Shown here: piece by piece, positions 29,379-37,470 of the stretch
How positions within the stretch are numbered: the first letter of the stretch is position 1
Layout of the letters: each line of letters begins with the position of its first letter
Source of the DNA: Dickeya fangzhongdai
GTDB lineage: Bacteria; Pseudomonadota; Gammaproteobacteria; Enterobacterales; Enterobacteriaceae
NCBI RefSeq assembly: GCF_002812485.1
Contig: NZ_CP025003.1
Span: forward strand, 2,790,001 to 2,854,000
DNA: 64,000 nt
Direction of reading: 5' to 3'
The notes under the pieces: generated by a model
What the model saw: only the letters and a program-made list of their open reading frames with translations
Database searches by the model: none
What the model was told of the DNA's origin: nothing
Program-made: the position numbers and the translations under genes

Positions 29379-30647
29379 ATGAAAGTCAGAGAACGATTTA
29401 TTGGACTGGAATGGCTCCGGTTTCTACTTGGATGTTATGTCATGGTCTACCACACCGTACATATCTATCCACAGCGCGAAAAGATCCTCTTTATGAACGA
29501 ACTGACCAGTATGGGGTTCTTCGCCACCAGTACTTTTTTTGTGTTATCCGGCTTTCTGCTGACGCACGTTTATCTGCGTGACGGCCAGTTGCGGGAACCG
29601 GCCCGACACTTTTTGGCCAAACGGTTCTTTAACCTTTACCCGATCCATATCATCGGGCTGGTGTCATCCATCGTGGTGGTCAGCCTGATGCACTGGCTGG
29701 CGATTCCGCCGGAAGGCCAGGTCGCCAGCGCCCGCTTCGTCATTTACGACAGCAACGACCCCAGCGTCGCGCCGGAGACATTGCGTCATTACATGGACAA
29801 TGCTCAACTGGCTTTTAACGGCTTGCTGCAATTACTGATGCTGCAGGCGTGGAACCCTTATTTTCTGACGTTCAACGCGCCGTTGTGGTCGGTTTCGACG
29901 CTGTTCTTCTTTTATCTACTGTTCCCGCTGCTGGCGCCGCGGCTTTTAGGCAGCCGTTACCCGCGCCTGTGGCTGATCGCGATGTTTGTGCTGTACCTGC
30001 TGCCGCCGATATGGGTTGTCTGGCATCAATTATATGGCGCGCCTTACACCGGTCTGCTGCAACGCAGCCCCCTGCTGCGTCTGCCGGAATTTCTGGCCGG
30101 GGTGCTGGGCTACGCCATTTTCCGTCAATACCGCGACGGCACGCTGCCGGCGCTGAGCCGTATGCAGCGTAAAGCGCTGGGCGTCTTTATCAGCCTGAGT
30201 TTTATCGTCGCCACCTGGCTGTTTACCCATGGCGACCGCTACTGGTATTTCCTGTTGCACAACGGTCTGTTGTTACCGGCGCAGGTGGCGCTGGTGTGCC
30301 TGTGCGCTCACTTCCGCGAGCCGGACAGCGACACGCTGAAAATCTGGGCCACCCGCCTCGGTGCGGCATCGCTGTCGATCTTCGCCCTGCATGTACCGCT
30401 GTTCAATCTGTTCCGCACGCTGGAACAGCTGTTGCGCGGCGACCCGTTGCAGTGCTTCACCGACTGGACGGCCTGTATCGACGCAGCCGGACGAGTCGAA
30501 CTGTCCATGACCGGTTATGGCGTGTTCCTGCTGACCACTGTCGCACTGTGCGTGGTGTTTCAGGAACAGGTGGTCATCCGCATGAAACAGGCCTTGACCG
30601 AACGTTTCCTGGGCCGCCGTTTCCAACCCTCCCGCAGCGCAGCCTGA
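29379..30647 (+). CDS. Acyltransferase-3 family membrane protein
   Basis: The 422-residue protein has about ten membrane segments and the acyltransferase-3 motifs: a start of the type GLEWLRFLLGCYVMVYH with the conserved His25, then FFVLSGFLLTHVYLRDG and the Arg-containing KRFFNLYPIH. Such proteins transfer acetyl or succinyl groups to surface sugars (O-antigen, exopolysaccharide, periplasmic glucans). The substrate here is unknown. The gene stands alone. CCGGAGGAA precedes the ATG. Confidence 0.85.
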   Translation: MKVRERFIGLEWLRFLLGCYVMVYHTVHIYPQREKILFMNELTSMGFFATSTFFVLSGFLLTHVYLRDGQLREPARHFLAKRFFNLYPIHIIGLVSSIVVVSLMHWLAIPPEGQVASARFVIYDSNDPSVAPETLRHYMDNAQLAFNGLLQLLMLQAWNPYFLTFNAPLWSVSTLFFFYLLFPLLAPRLLGSRYPRLWLIAMFVLYLLPPIWVVWHQLYGAPYTGLLQRSPLLRLPEFLAGVLGYAIFRQYRDGTLPALSRMQRKALGVFISLSFIVATWLFTHGDRYWYFLLHNGLLLPAQVALVCLCAHFREPDSDTLKIWATRLGAASLSIFALHVPLFNLFRTLEQLLRGDPLQCFTDWTACIDAAGRVELSMTGYGVFLLTTVALCVVFQEQVVIRMKQALTERFLGRRFQPSRSAA

Positions 30648-30652
30648 TGATA

Positions 30653-30695
30653 ACGGCTATATCGGTGATGTGATCGTCATCACCGTTATAGCCGT
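30653..30695. terminator. Long hairpin after the acyltransferase gene
   Basis: ACGGCTATATCGGTGATG (30653-30670) pairs with CATCACCGTTATAGCCGT (30678-30695) with one mismatch in 18. It begins 6 bp after the stop codon. No clear T-run is seen. Confidence 0.6.
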
Positions 30696-30876
30696 AAATC
30701 ATTAATCGCACGGTTTATAACAATTTCCATTCTAATTATGGGACACTTATACCTAGAGGCGCAGCGCGATTCCTGTTAATGTTTGCCTCGCCGGAAAAAA
30801 CCGGTACATCGATGCATCGGCAGACCGTCTGAACGGCGTCTTTCACTTTTAGTCACCCACTGTTTTATCTGACATC

Positions 30877-31932
30877 ATGACACATTCCAAACACGCACTT
30901 TCGTCGCTGAGTCTGTTTATCGCCCTCAGCGCCGCAGGCATTTCCACCAGCCATGCGGACACCGTCTGGTTAACCAACGGTGACAAGATCAGCGGCCAGA
31001 TTACGCTGCTGGACAGCGGTAAATTATTCATCAAAACCGACTATGCCGACACCGTGTCGGTCACCTGGGACAAAGTCAAAACCTTCCAGACCGACCACGG
31101 GATGGTAATTCAGGGACAACGCTACGAAAAAGGCGTGCTCTACCCGTCCATCAAGGCATCCGACAGTTCACGCGCCATCGTTGCCCAGCCGGCAAGCGTA
31201 GATGGCCAGCAGGTCAGCGCCGGTCAGGAAACCCTGCCACTGTCTGACATCAACTCAATGGTGGTGCCGCGCCGCTGGGTGGAAGATTTCTCCTGGAAAG
31301 GCAACGTTGATGTCAGCCTGGCCCACAAGAAAAGCTCCACCGAAACCGACAACCGCGATGTCACATTGAACACCCGCCTGCGTCACGGCACCTGGCGTCA
31401 CAATCTGGATGCCAGCTACCACATGACCAAAGAAGACAATGTGGAGAGCACCAAAAACGCCGCTGGCGAATACGCGCTGGATAAATTCATCGACGAGCAC
31501 TGGTTCTGGCAGGGCCGTTATGAATACAAACGCGACTGGGTGGAAAACATCAAGATCAACCGCTCCGTCGGTACCGGTCCGGGTTACCAGTTCTGGGATA
31601 ACGATCTGGGTTCCTTCTCCGTCACCACGCTGGTGAACTCCCAGACCTTTACTTATCAGAACAACAGCGAAGACAATTTCTACTCCGGCGGCCTGAAGTG
31701 GAACTATGATCGTTTCCTGTTCAGCAAGCGCACCGAATTGTTCACCGATGGCGAAGTGGGTCGCTCGTTTGACAGCACCACCCCGCTCTACTTCAAAGCT
31801 GGCGCCGGTCTGCGCCTCAAGGTTACCGACTGGTCATCCGTCAGCATGAAGGTATCCCGCAACCGTACCGAAAGCGTTCAGGGCAACGTCAACGATACCC
31901 TGTACTCGCTGGGTCTGGGCGTCGGCTGGTAA
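30877..31932 (+). CDS. DUF481 family outer-membrane protein
   Basis: The 351-residue protein has a Sec signal peptide (about 1-27), a short soluble N-terminal part (DTVWLTNGDKISGQI, to about 125) and a DUF481 beta-barrel domain to the end, closing with an aromatic C-terminus (LGLGVGW) typical of outer-membrane barrels. It is related to YdiY, which is shorter. Function is unknown. It has its own terminator. Confidence 0.85.
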   Translation: MTHSKHALSSLSLFIALSAAGISTSHADTVWLTNGDKISGQITLLDSGKLFIKTDYADTVSVTWDKVKTFQTDHGMVIQGQRYEKGVLYPSIKASDSSRAIVAQPASVDGQQVSAGQETLPLSDINSMVVPRRWVEDFSWKGNVDVSLAHKKSSTETDNRDVTLNTRLRHGTWRHNLDASYHMTKEDNVESTKNAAGEYALDKFIDEHWFWQGRYEYKRDWVENIKINRSVGTGPGYQFWDNDLGSFSVTTLVNSQTFTYQNNSEDNFYSGGLKWNYDRFLFSKRTELFTDGEVGRSFDSTTPLYFKAGAGLRLKVTDWSSVSMKVSRNRTESVQGNVNDTLYSLGLGVGW

Positions 31933-31941
31933 TTTCCGGCC

Positions 31942-31971
31942 CGGTTCCTGCGATTGCCGCAGGAACCGTTT
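31942..31971 (+). terminator. Intrinsic terminator of the DUF481 gene
   Basis: CGGTTCCTGCG (31942-31952) and CGCAGGAACCG (31958-31968) form an 11-bp stem with a 5-nt loop followed by TTT. Between here and 32146 no feature was recognised. Confidence 0.75.
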
Positions 31972-32146
31972 CCCTGACTCACCCGGTGTTCCGCCCTGAG
32001 AGCGCGGTCTTGCTTGTGCCACCCTTCCTGAATCCCCGATATCCCGCCATGTAGTGATGTGCTGTTTTACGAAGATTGTAGCGCTGTCTCGTCAGTGGCG
32101 ATGCGGCCATCAGCATGAACCTCCAGGTTCAACCGTGCTCACGTGC

Positions 32147-32929
32147 TCAACGTTTCGGGCGCGCCATCTTAGCGTGCCGCCGAGCCTTTTCCTCTTCCGA
32201 CAGACACTTGTGCTCGCGACCCGCTTCTTGGGTGGCTTCATCACCACCGATCAAACTGGTTTCTCCGCGCATAAGGGCGTCATAACCTTGCCGCGCCACC
32301 AGGGCCGGATCGTTCTTCCAACTGTTGTCGCCGAAACCGGTATTGCCCATGCCGGCACGGGCGTGGAAGTTGGTCGCCGTCGCGCCCGGATGAAGGATCG
32401 TCACCTGTACACCAGTGCCCGACAGCTCCTCGCGGATGCTATGTCCGAACGATGACAGGAATGCCTTGGATGGGCCGTATACGCTCTCGTAGGGCGTGGG
32501 CGTGGTGGCAGACAGGGAACTGACCAACAGGAGTTTGCCGCCACCGTTTGCCACCATGCCTGGGATCACCGCATGGGCCAGCCGCACTGGTGAGATGACG
32601 TTCAAGGCGATGAGCTGCAGATGCCGATCCAGGGGGATGTCGATGAACGCTCCGCCAATGGCGATACCGGCATTGAGGACTGCGATCCCCAAAGGCCGCC
32701 CCGTAGATGCCAGAGCGTCGAGAACAGCGGCATTGCCGGCTTCGGTGGATAAATCGGATTGAACCGGGAGCACCTCGACGCCAAACTTGCGCAGCTCCTC
32801 TGCCGCCTGGAGGACGCGTTTTTCTCGCCCCGTGATGATGAGGTCGTTACCGTCCTTTGCCAGAAGGCGTGCGATCTCCAGCCCAATTCCGGCTGAGCCG
32901 CCGGTGACGAGTGCAAATGGCTTGGTCAT
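32147..32929 (-). CDS. Short-chain dehydrogenase/reductase
   Basis: The 260-residue classical SDR has TGGSAGIG for NAD(P) binding (residues 9-16), the NAG motif (LNAGIAIG), catalytic Ser in the LLVSSLS segment and Tyr/Lys in YGPSK. The start at 32929 has GGAGAAAG before it; an upstream 20-codon extension is rejected. The substrate is unknown. It begins the presumed acquired island, and its vocabulary is closer to proteobacteria of the Pseudomonas or Burkholderia type (impression, not measured). Confidence 0.85.
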   Translation of the reverse strand: MTKPFALVTGGSAGIGLEIARLLAKDGNDLIITGREKRVLQAAEELRKFGVEVLPVQSDLSTEAGNAAVLDALASTGRPLGIAVLNAGIAIGGAFIDIPLDRHLQLIALNVISPVRLAHAVIPGMVANGGGKLLLVSSLSATTPTPYESVYGPSKAFLSSFGHSIREELSGTGVQVTILHPGATATNFHARAGMGNTGFGDNSWKNDPALVARQGYDALMRGETSLIGGDEATQEAGREHKCLSEEEKARRHAKMARPKR

Positions 32930-32977
32930 TGTCTTTCTCCAGCTTGAAATTCCTGATTGATTGAGGATGTGCCAGAC

Positions 32978-33015
32978 GATGTGTTGCACTTACCTCTGCG
33001 CGAGTGCAACGCATC
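32978..33015. other. Inverted repeat between the 68-residue gene and the SDR gene
   Basis: GATGTGTTGCAC (32978-32989) and GTGCAACGCATC (33004-33015) match in 11 of 12 positions with a 14-nt spacer. It may end the upstream operon or be an operator for the SDR gene 49 bp downstream. No T-run is present. Confidence 0.5.
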
Positions 33016-33032
33016 ATCCGAACACAACGTAT

Positions 33033-33239
33033 CTACATAGACTTGATGCCCATGACATAGCGATAACGGGTGCGCTTGAGCGAGTACACAGTGGCCGCAT
33101 CGCACATCACTGAGCCCACCTCGTAGTCCTTCGGGATTCGAATGACAACATCCTTGTTGACGGCGGCGCAGGTGGAGTATCTACCGTTGGTGGTCAGGCG
33201 CGCGACGTTCACATCCAGGTTCATAGTTCGAGCCGTCAT
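33033..33239 (-). CDS. Unknown small protein, translationally coupled to the SDR
   Basis: The 68-residue protein is not recognised. It has no membrane segment or signal peptide; it holds two Cys and a basic, Tyr-rich C-terminal part (SLKRTRYRYVMGIKSM). Its ATG overlaps the TGA of the upstream SDR gene (ATGA), the mark of coupled translation, which is the main reason to call it real. It could be a remnant of a larger protein. Confidence 0.45.
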   Translation of the reverse strand: MTARTMNLDVNVARLTTNGRYSTCAAVNKDVVIRIPKDYEVGSVMCDAATVYSLKRTRYRYVMGIKSM

Positions 33240-34084
33240 GCGCCCTTCATGAACTCGGCGAACTTCTCGCGCCAGTCGGGATGCCAGCGCGACAACGCTG
33301 GCCGGTTCTGGATCATGTCATCAGCCGACCACTGCATCCGACGCTGATCCATTTCACGGGTAACGTCGTTGTCCTGGCAGAATATGTAGAAGTCACCGGC
33401 ACTCAGGCTCTCGAACATCCGATCCACGACCTGATCGGCGCTCCAGGTCCCCGTCGGCTGGGGGGCATCCGCCGACACGTCGGGGAAGTTCATCGGGGTG
33501 AACGTCCAGCCCGGAATCAGCAGGTGTGCCGTCACGCGATCTTGCACACGCTCACACAGCTCATGCGCGAGTTGTTCCGTCAGAACACGCACGGCTGCCT
33601 TGGACACGCTGTAGGCCGCATTGCCCGGTGGCGTGGTGATGCCCTCCTTGGAACCCAGATTGACGATGGCACTGGCCGAAGCCTGCTCGATCAGGGTGGG
33701 CACGAAACGCTGCTGTAATGCCAAGATAGCCCAGAAGTTGATATCCATGACCCGGTGCCATTGCTCGGCGTCCTCCCAGGGACCAGCGCCTTTGATGATC
33801 GCGGCGTTGTTGACCAACAGCGCGATCTCGCCGAGCGCGACCGCTTCCTGATACAACTGCTCGACGGTGGCGTGGTCGGTCACGTCCCCGACCACGCCAC
33901 GTTGGATCAGCGTCGGGAAAGCCGCCTGCAGGCGGTCAGTCGCTGCCATCAGGGCCGTTGCATTCCTGTCCAGCAGCACAAGCTGCATACCTTCCTGGGC
34001 GAGTCTATGGGCGATGGCGTAACCAATGCCCATTGCACCGCCTGTAATGACTGCGACGCCGTTTCTACGAATTGCTGGATGCAT
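33236..34084 (-). CDS. Short-chain dehydrogenase/reductase
   Basis: The 282-residue SDR has TGGAMGIG (residues 13-20), NNAAI and a YSVSK active site, with Ser in the preceding VNLGSKEG region. The substrate is unknown. The start at 34084 has GGGAGAG before it. An upstream frame into the neighbouring gene is rejected. It lies 25 bp after the metallophosphoesterase gene in the same direction and is coupled to the 68-residue gene, so the three probably form one operon. Confidence 0.85.
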   Translation of the reverse strand: MHPAIRRNGVAVITGGAMGIGYAIAHRLAQEGMQLVLLDRNATALMAATDRLQAAFPTLIQRGVVGDVTDHATVEQLYQEAVALGEIALLVNNAAIIKGAGPWEDAEQWHRVMDINFWAILALQQRFVPTLIEQASASAIVNLGSKEGITTPPGNAAYSVSKAAVRVLTEQLAHELCERVQDRVTAHLLIPGWTFTPMNFPDVSADAPQPTGTWSADQVVDRMFESLSAGDFYIFCQDNDVTREMDQRRMQWSADDMIQNRPALSRWHPDWREKFAEFMKGA

Positions 34085-34109
34085 CGTTGTTCTCTCCCAA
34101 AATGAAGTG

Positions 34110-35243
34110 TTAACGATCAGGCGACCTGAGTGTGATTTCCGAGATCTCGGCGGGTACGCCGAGACGGATCGGGAATCCATTCCAGAGCCCCGTGCCATTG
34201 CTGACATACAGGTGCATGTCACCAACGGAGTAGTAGCCAGAGGCGAAGCCATCATTGAGCGGCGCGACCACCAGGGCATCGAAGCCCCGAATCATTCCGC
34301 CGTGGGTGTGTCCCGCCAGTTGAAGATCGATGCCGGACTGCGCATGCATCGCGATGTCCACCGGGCGGTGGGTCAGCAATACCGTTGCAGCTTCATGAGG
34401 CACGTCTTGCAAGGCATGCGCAGCATCGGGGCCAGGCTGCCCGTGTTCAAGGGCAGCCTGGTCAGCCAAACCCACCACGACAAGCCCGACGCCATCCACC
34501 GAGATGCGCAGATGCTCATTAACCAGCACGCGCATACCCAATTGTTCGAACACGTCTGTCCACTGGTCGGCGTTGAAATAGTACTCGTGGTTGCCCAGGA
34601 TCGTAACGATGCCATGTTTGGCGCGTAGATCCCCCAGCGGTTTTACATCGTCGCGCCGGGCCGATATTGTGCCGTCGATCAAGTCGCCGGTGACGACAAT
34701 CAGATCGGGATTCAGGGCGTTGGTGCGCTCGACCACCTGCCGTGCCCACGGGCCGTTCAGCAGTCGGCTGATGTGCAGGTCGGTAAGCTGCACCAGGCGA
34801 AAGCCATCCAAGGTCGGGGGCAGATCGTGCAATGTCAGCTCGACGCGTCGTACATCCGACACTTGCATGGCCTGATGCACACCGATAACTGAGAGAACAA
34901 TAGCCGCGATTCCCACGGTATAGCGGGCCCGTGTGCGGAACGGCTCATCAACAGCCCTACCGCGCCGCACCAGCCAGGCCACTCCCAGCAGCACGTCGAA
35001 TATTGCCGTGAGGGAAAATAACAGTACGAAGACGCAGAACAACCCACCAAACAGCACCACCAATGCACGCGGCATCTCCGGGGAAAACATCGTCCCGAAG
35101 ACCCATTGCTGGATCAGATGGTACTTGGACGTCAGCAGCAGCACGGCGGCCAGCAACACACGGCATCTCGTGCACCAGGGGAGCGGGAACACGAAGCGGC
35201 ACACCACATAGAGGTAGAGGACAAACAGGACAAAGTGAAACAC
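34110..35243 (-). CDS. Membrane-anchored metallophosphoesterase
   Basis: The 377-residue protein has three or four N-terminal membrane segments (within about residues 1-125) and a calcineurin-type phosphoesterase domain (about 150-365). The metal motifs are all present: TDLHIS, GDLIDG, GNHEYY and AGHTHGG. The group includes YkuE/YaeI-like enzymes that act on lipid-linked phosphates. It is first in the operon with the SDR and the 68-residue gene and diverges from a LysR gene, its likely regulator. Confidence 0.85.
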   Translation of the reverse strand: MFHFVLFVLYLYVVCRFVFPLPWCTRCRVLLAAVLLLTSKYHLIQQWVFGTMFSPEMPRALVVLFGGLFCVFVLLFSLTAIFDVLLGVAWLVRRGRAVDEPFRTRARYTVGIAAIVLSVIGVHQAMQVSDVRRVELTLHDLPPTLDGFRLVQLTDLHISRLLNGPWARQVVERTNALNPDLIVVTGDLIDGTISARRDDVKPLGDLRAKHGIVTILGNHEYYFNADQWTDVFEQLGMRVLVNEHLRISVDGVGLVVVGLADQAALEHGQPGPDAAHALQDVPHEAATVLLTHRPVDIAMHAQSGIDLQLAGHTHGGMIRGFDALVVAPLNDGFASGYYSVGDMHLYVSNGTGLWNGFPIRLGVPAEISEITLRSPDR

Positions 35244-35357
35244 GGGCTAAGAACCGCCTTATTGTTGAGATTTTTTGTATAATAAACCTATAAAATCCAT
35301 AAACAATTGAGTTATATTCAATGATTTGTGAAATTGAATTCATCGATAGGTTTTGCC
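35244..35357. promoter_or_regulatory. Divergent promoter region, metallophosphoesterase/LysR
   Basis: The 114-bp AT-rich spacer includes TTTTTTGTATAATAAAC and repeated TATAAA/TTATAT tracts, suited to overlapping -10 elements in both directions, as usual between a LysR gene and its target. Confidence 0.5.
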
Positions 35358-36272
35358 ATGAGTGTTCGCCCCACCGCGCGCTTGTCGAGAGCCGACCTGG
35401 CCGACCTGAACTCTTTCCTGGTCGTCCACCGCTTGCGCAGCTTCACCCAGGCCGCTGTCGAACTGGGTATCACCACCTCGGCACTGAGCCATGCCATGCG
35501 CAACCTGGAAGCCCGGCTGGGCGTGCGCCTACTCAACCGCACCAGTCGCACGGTGTCGCCAACCGAGGCGGGCGACAACTTGGCGAAACGGCTGGAAATC
35601 GGCTTCCTTGAAATTGGCGGGGCTTTGGCGGACGTGAATCGCCATCGCGACCGGCCAGTAGGCAGGCTGCGGCTGAACGCGCTGCAAGACGGTGCCCGAC
35701 TCTTGCTGGTCACGCACCTGCCGAAGTTCCTGCATAGCTATCCCGACGTCGAAGTCGAGGTCGCGGTAGATGACCATATGGTCGATATCGTGGCCGCAGG
35801 CTTCGATGCCGGCATCCGTTTCGGCGGTACGGTGCCGGAAGACTGCGTTGCGGTCAGGATCGGCCCGCCGCTCAAGTGGGTCGCAGTAGCGTCACCGCGC
35901 TACCTTCATCGCAGCGCACCGCTGCTCGTCCCCGAAGACCTGAAGGTGCACAACTGCATCCAGATCCGTACCGGCCAAGGAGTCATCTACCGATGGGACT
36001 TCGAGAAGGATGGCGAACACCGAGCCATTGACGTGCCGGGCCAGCTCTGCGTGAACGAAACGACATTGGGTATCGACATTGCGGTTGCCAGCGGAGGGAT
36101 CATGTACTGCCTGGAAGATCGTGTCCGCGAACACTTGCGGCGCGGCGAATTGCAGGTGGTGCTGCCGGATTGGTCACCGGTAGAACCGGCATTCCACATC
36201 TACTATCCCGGCCACCGTCAGGTTCCGCCGGGCCTGCGGGAGTTGATCGAGATCCTGCGTCAGGACGGGTGA
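35358..36272 (+). CDS. LysR-family transcriptional regulator
   Basis: The 304-residue protein has a LysR helix-turn-helix (about residues 10-68; SFTQAAVELGITTSALSHAM) and a CrgA-type effector domain. The ATG at 35358 is chosen over a GTG at 35328 because the family normally begins shortly before RADLADLNSF. It probably controls the divergent operon. Its end is 37 bp from the left end of the IS remnant. Confidence 0.85.
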   Translation: MSVRPTARLSRADLADLNSFLVVHRLRSFTQAAVELGITTSALSHAMRNLEARLGVRLLNRTSRTVSPTEAGDNLAKRLEIGFLEIGGALADVNRHRDRPVGRLRLNALQDGARLLLVTHLPKFLHSYPDVEVEVAVDDHMVDIVAAGFDAGIRFGGTVPEDCVAVRIGPPLKWVAVASPRYLHRSAPLLVPEDLKVHNCIQIRTGQGVIYRWDFEKDGEHRAIDVPGQLCVNETTLGIDIAVASGGIMYCLEDRVREHLRRGELQVVLPDWSPVEPAFHIYYPGHRQVPPGLRELIEILRQDG

Positions 36273-36305
36273 CCTGTAAACATGAAGCAGCCGCGCGGGT
36301 TGTGA

Positions 36306-36960
36306 CTAGTCCTGATATAGGTTGACAGTTGTTTGCCCGCAAAACGCCTGATGAACTTCATCAGGCGTTTTGTATTTCAGGGCCAGATGTGGCCGTTCAT
36401 GGTTATAAATTGCTACAGACTCTTTCACCATTTTCCTTGCCTGTGCCGGATCGGCCGGGCGTGAGAGTAAAAATTCACTCTTCAGGATCCCGTTTATTCG
36501 TTCCGCCAGTGCATTCTGGTAGCAGTCGTAACCATCTGTCATCGAACAGGTTATTCCGTATTCTTTATGCACTGACTGATAAAGTGCTGAACAGTATTGT
36601 ATCCCCCTGTCTGAGTGATGTATCAGAGGGCCTTCTGTTTGCCTTTGCCGCAGTGCCTGTTTGAACGCTTTTACTACATTTTCAGTGTGCAGGTTTTCAT
36701 CCACATGATAACCCATGATTTTTCTTGAGCAGGCATCAGTGACCAGACTCAGATAAACCGTGCCTTCAGTGTCTTGTCCGGGTGACTGTTCAATAGATGG
36801 TGCAGTTTACGTGTGCCGATCCTCGGCTGGCGGCACCGGATCCGGGCAATAACATCCAGAACCTTACTATGGTGTGCATGTCGTTGATTGCAGCGGGCAT
36901 TGTACTGATACCATGCCTGTCTGCTGTGACCCAGAAATTGGCAGGCGCGCGTAACGGTTA
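36306..36960 (-). pseudogene. IS3-family transposase OrfB, broken
   Basis: In the minus direction 36960 to about 36780 encodes the N-terminal part (TVTRACQFLGHSRQAWYQYN ... IGTRKLHHLL), then a deletion joins it out of frame to VYLSLVTDACSRKIMGYHVD and the intact C-terminal part (36306-36716). The later DDE residues remain (Asp in HHSDRGIQY, Glu in NALAERINGILK), but the first Asp segment is lost. Confidence 0.85.
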
Positions 36961-37405
36961 TTTTTGAGGTCTGACCTTGAGCAAGGACTTGCCGGGCCGC
37001 TTTTTTACGACACTCACCCCGTAATCATTTTTCAGGACATTGATAACCGACTCAAAAAACTCAGCCTTCTGGTTCGCCAGCTCAAGCTGTTCTTCAAGCT
37101 CTTTGATTCTTTGCTCGGGGGTGAGTGGGGTATTTGTCTGAGCCACAAGCAATTTCCTCTTCACCAAATTCGGAAGTCCGGGGCTCCAGTCAAGCCGGCC
37201 ATATTTACGCAGCCAGACAAGGACAGTGGAGCGCCCCTGAATACCGTATCGTTGCTGAGCCTGTTTGTAGGTCATTTCACCTTTTTCGACTTGCTCAACG
37301 ACGGCTATTTAAAGGATAGAGGATAATCACGTTGGGTACGTTTGAACTCAGTCATCATCACGTTCTCCAGATTTAAGTCAGGAACGTGTCAACGCTATTC
37401 AGGAC
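36309..37405 (-). mobile_element. Defective IS3-family insertion sequence
   Basis: Imperfect 19-bp terminal inverted repeats bound the element: GTCCTGATATAGGTTGACA at 36309-36327 and TGTCAACGCTATTCAGGAC at 37387-37405. Inside are orfA and orfB in the minus direction. At about 1.1 kb it is shorter than the usual 1.2-1.3 kb, since a segment of orfB that would hold the first catalytic Asp is missing. No target-site duplication was found. It marks one edge of the presumed island. Confidence 0.8.
36958..37358 (-). pseudogene. IS3-family OrfA, frameshifted
   Basis: The frame from 37275 encodes a helix-turn-helix and leucine-zipper protein (AQQRYGIQGRSTVLVWLRKY; coiled coil LEEQLELANQKAEFFE). The natural start is ATG at 37358 (MMTEFKRTQRDYPLSFK) with GGAGAA before it. 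One A is missing near 37310 (TTTAAATAG instead of TTTAAAATAG), so the N-terminal part is out of frame. Confidence 0.8.
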
Positions 37406-37419
37406 GGATCATCACCCAT

Positions 37420-37452
37420 AAAAAAGCCCGGTTTTCTCACCGGGCTTTTCTT
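37420..37452 (-). terminator. Intrinsic terminator of prc
   Basis: In the minus direction GCCCGGT and AACCGGGC form a stem with a small loop, followed by TTTTTTAT. It lies 19 bp after the prc stop. Confidence 0.9.
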
Positions 37453-37470
37453 TAGTGCTACCGCTCGCCT

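Noticed and set aside
32054..32455. 133-codon plus-strand frame opposite the SDR gene
   Set aside because: It overlaps the clear SDR coding sequence on the other strand and shows no family features.
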